The position numbers and the translations under genes are program-made. Shown here in pieces: positions 4,961 through 6,565 of a stretch of DNA of 6,565 nucleotides; position 1 is the stretch's first letter, and every line of letters begins with the position of its first letter. The DNA lies in the NCBI GenBank assembly GCA_030625695.1, contig DAOUQK010000214.1, positions 1 to 6,565 on the forward strand. Reading direction: 5' to 3'. Under the pieces are notes generated by a model. That model was not told the DNA's origin and searched no databases. It was given only the letters and a program-made list of their open reading frames with translations. Source of the DNA: Paracoccaceae bacterium (GTDB taxonomy: Bacteria > Pseudomonadota > Alphaproteobacteria > Rhodobacterales > Rhodobacteraceae).

Positions 4961-5806
4961 TTAGCTTGCGGCTGGTGTCGGCGTCTCTTCGGCTGGTGCG
5001 TCAGCTTCGGCAGCAGGTTCAGCCGCCGCTTCTGGTGCAGCTTCGACTGGTGCCTCAGCGACCAACTCTTCCACAGGCGCCTCTTCCATGGCACCCAGAT
5101 CAACGCCAGCAGCACCAAGTTGTACCGACATGCCGTCAAGTGCTGCACGCGCTGCCAGATCGCAATACAAAGCGATGGCACGGGCCGCGTCGTCATTGCC
5201 TGGAATCAGGTAATCAACGCCGTCGGGTGAACAATTGGTGTCAACAATGGCGACAACCGGAATGCCCAGTTTGTTGGCTTCGGCAATCGCCAGCGCCTCT
5301 TTTTTGACGTCGATGACAAAGACCAGATCCGGCACAGAACCCATTTCGCGGATGCCGCCCAGGGACGCTTGCAATTTGCTTTGGTCCCGCTCCATGCCAA
5401 GACGTTCTTTCTTGGTCATGCCTTCGGTGTCGCCAAGCATCGCTTCGTCGATCTGCTTAAGCCGGGCAATTGATTTGCTGACAGTCTGCCAGTTGGTCAA
5501 TGTGCCACCGAGCCAGCGGTGGTTCATGAAATACTGTGCCGATTTGTCGGCTGCATCGGAAATCGGTGCCGCCGCCTGGCGTTTGGTGCCGACAAACAGG
5601 ACACGCCCGCCTTTGGCAACAGTGTCACGGATCGCGGTCAATGCCTGATCAAGCATCGGCACGGTCTGTGTCAGGTCCATGATGTGAATGCCATTGCGTG
5701 CACCGTATATATACGGACCCATTCTGGGGTTCCAACGCTGCGTCTGGTGGCCAAAGTGAACGCCAGCTTCTAGCAGCTGACGCATGGTGAACTCAGGAAG
5801 AGCCAT
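4961..5806 (-). CDS. rpsB: 30S ribosomal protein S2
   Basis: Ribosomal protein S2 of the small subunit, a late-assembling protein that binds between head and body of 30S. The 281-residue protein opens with the conserved MRQLLEAGVHFGHQTQRWNP (8-27). MNHRWLGGTLTNW (94-106) and the IDVKKEALAIAEANKLGIP segment (165-183) match the two S2 signatures. The conserved fold ends near residue 235. From about residue 240 there is an Ala/Glu/Pro-rich acidic tail (APVEE, EAPVEA, EAAAEPAAEA patterns) of some 40 residues absent from E. coli S2 (241 residues) but of a kind seen in alphaproteobacteria. The start is clear from the family N-terminus; a weak AAAGG lies 11 bases upstream. It is first gene of the rpsB-tsf operon, with its own promoter and a foldable leader. 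Confidence 0.98.
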   Translation of the reverse strand: MALPEFTMRQLLEAGVHFGHQTQRWNPRMGPYIYGARNGIHIMDLTQTVPMLDQALTAIRDTVAKGGRVLFVGTKRQAAAPISDAADKSAQYFMNHRWLGGTLTNWQTVSKSIARLKQIDEAMLGDTEGMTKKERLGMERDQSKLQASLGGIREMGSVPDLVFVIDVKKEALAIAEANKLGIPVVAIVDTNCSPDGVDYLIPGNDDAARAIALYCDLAARAALDGMSVQLGAAGVDLGAMEEAPVEELVAEAPVEAAPEAAAEPAAEADAPAEETPTPAAS

Positions 5807-5923
5807 GCTTTTATTTACCTTTCCGGTTTTATCCTCGGCGGGGGTCTCAGAGCGAATGCTCCAACCGGCGGACCGTTAAGGGATTTCTCCCCCTAAAGGC
5901 CCAACCCCGCCTGCGGGTTTGAA
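5807..5923 (-). promoter_or_regulatory. rpsB 5' leader, candidate S2 autoregulatory structure
   Basis: From the start inferred from the promoter, the mRNA leader is about 115 bases. Minus-strand CCGGTT (5863-5868) can pair with AACCGG (5823-5828). This stem abuts the Shine-Dalgarno AAAGG (5818-5822) and encloses a small hairpin GAGC-ATTC-GCTC (5850-5861). A separate hairpin, AACCCG-CAGG-CGGG, lies near 5904-5918. rpsB leaders are known to bind S2 for feedback control in gammaproteobacteria (the t44 RNA); whether this leader is equivalent is inference. Confidence 0.5.
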
Positions 5924-5929
5924 GTCGCG

Positions 5930-5958
5930 CATATAGGACAGGTTTGAGGCGCGCGCAA
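5930..5958 (-). promoter_or_regulatory. Promoter of rpsB-tsf
   Basis: Minus-strand -35 TTGCGC (5953-5958), a 17-base spacer, and -10 TATATG (5930-5935), a good sigma-70-type match for a GC-rich alphaproteobacterium. It begins 5 bases beyond the acyltransferase stop, so rpsB need not depend on upstream transcription. Transcription would start near 5923. Confidence 0.65.
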
Positions 5959-5963
5959 GGGGG

Positions 5964-6565
5964 TTAGCGCGCGTCGTCATGGCCTTGCCGGACGATGGTT
6001 TCCAAATGCGCGGCCAGCGATTTACGGTTCTCGAAATCCGCCACCTTTACAGGGAGGTGATAAATCACTTCAACGTGGCCCTGCGCCCAGGTCGCCAGGG
6101 TTTTGATCAGATGCGGCGCCAGTTCCATATCGCCCCACCAGCCATAATAGCGTTTGGATTGCCCTTTGGGGGGGTGATACAGCACCGTTACAGGTTGAAT
6201 ATACATGTCGTCGCGCAAAACTTGCGTGAAGAACGACGCGAAAAGCGTTGTTTTAAATGGCAAAACCCTAAGGCCATCCGACGAAGTCCCTTCCGGGAAG
6301 AACAGCAATTTATGACCGGTCAGAAGGCGTTGTTCAAAGATGTCATTATGTTCGCGCGCGCGACGCGGGTTTCGCTCGATGAACACCGTGCCGGTGGCCC
6401 GGGCCAGCCAGCCGATACCGGGCCAATTGGCGACTTCGGCCTTGGACACAAAATAGATGCGTTTACGGGCATTCAGCGCGAAAATATCCAGCCATGAAGT
6501 ATGGTTCGCTACCACAGCGCCGCGTTGCTGCATCAATTCGCCCTTGGTTTCAAAGCGAATCATCA
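5964..6565 (-). CDS. Lysophospholipid acyltransferase family protein (PlsC/OlsA-like), N-terminus beyond window
   Basis: An acyltransferase that transfers a fatty acyl group to a lysolipid at the inner membrane: 1-acylglycerol-3-phosphate (PlsC) or lyso-ornithine lipid (OlsA). Numbered from the in-frame ATG at 6563, the visible 199 residues show motif I NHTSWLD (His21 and Asp26 of HX4D), motif II GTVFIERN (58-65), motif III FPEGTSSDG (89-97) and motif IV IQPV (122-125). All four acyltransferase motifs are intact. Family members usually run to about 250-290 residues with an N-terminal membrane segment that is not seen here. The ATG at 6563 starts immediately before the catalytic domain and is probably internal, so the gene almost certainly continues past the right edge. 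It lies upstream of rpsB in the same direction, but rpsB has its own promoter. PlsC and OlsA cannot be told apart from this fragment. Confidence 0.92.
   Translation of the reverse strand, partial: MIRFETKGELMQQRGAVVANHTSWLDIFALNARKRIYFVSKAEVANWPGIGWLARATGTVFIERNPRRAREHNDIFEQRLLTGHKLLFFPEGTSSDGLRVLPFKTTLFASFFTQVLRDDMYIQPVTVLYHPPKGQSKRYYGWWGDMELAPHLIKTLATWAQGHVEVIYHLPVKVADFENRKSLAAHLETIVRQGHDDAR

Noticed and set aside
4870..5196. In-frame upstream extension of tsf to an ATG at 5196 (400 residues)
   Set aside because: The extra part overlaps the rpsB 3' end in another frame and gives a Gln/His/Arg-rich sequence unlike any EF-Ts; the AGGAGG before 4869 and the family N-terminus fix the start.
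4436..5230. 264-codon + strand frame opposite tsf and rpsB
   Set aside because: It is antisense to two ribosome-related genes; Ser/Ala/Pro-rich shadow composition.
5904..5920. Terminator-like hairpin AACCCCGC-CTGCGGGTTT on the + strand
   Set aside because: No + strand gene leads into it; it lies in the rpsB leader on the other strand and more likely belongs to leader structure.
1..6565. Mobile elements, CRISPR arrays, tRNA or rRNA genes
   Set aside because: No transposase or integrase motif, no regularly spaced repeats, no cloverleaf or rRNA-like sequence was seen on either strand.

Overview
The window looks like a piece of core chromosome from a marine-type alphaproteobacterium, most likely Rhodobacterales (the Roseobacter group). 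The basis is gene content, protein style and moderately high GC: a 291-residue EF-Ts, an S2 with an Ala/Glu/Pro-rich tail, a type II AroQ, a NodN-like MaoC protein and a LuxR-type regulator. The assignment comes from recognising protein families by eye, not from a database search. I see no mobile element, CRISPR array, rRNA or tRNA.

Left part (1-3535). A zinc-free MDR/quinone oxidoreductase gene on the + strand is cut at the left edge by only about two bases. It converges, with an 8-base gap, on a minus-strand histidine phosphatase gene. The phosphatase gene is divergent from a + strand set: a MaoC-like hydratase, then aroQ (type II 3-dehydroquinate dehydratase), then a luxR-type gene whose ATG overlaps the aroQ stop (ATGA). 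The LuxR protein has substitutions at several positions that are nearly invariant in acyl-homoserine-lactone receptors, and no luxI is visible. A 20-base dyad of lux-box size lies upstream of aroQ.

Middle (3536-3993). This is a gene-free stretch of about 460 bases between convergent transcription units, and it is rich in hairpins. Two minus-strand intrinsic terminators lie downstream of tsf. Two palindromes share an almost identical 17-base core in opposite orientation, suggesting a dispersed palindromic repeat family. Other hairpins further left have no known role.

Right part (3994-6565). A minus-strand block reads plsC/olsA-like acyltransferase (cut by the right edge), then rpsB, then tsf. 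A convincing promoter (TTGCGC, 17 bases, TATATG) sits just after the acyltransferase stop. It gives rpsB a leader of roughly 115 bases that can fold next to the Shine-Dalgarno sequence, fitting the usual feedback control of rpsB-tsf. A strong hairpin lies between rpsB and tsf.

Most of the window is ordinary housekeeping DNA. The points most worth a second look are the divergent LuxR coupled to aroQ, the dyad upstream of them, the folded rpsB leader, and the paired palindromes with the structured intergenic region. I found no clear sign of a new multi-gene system.
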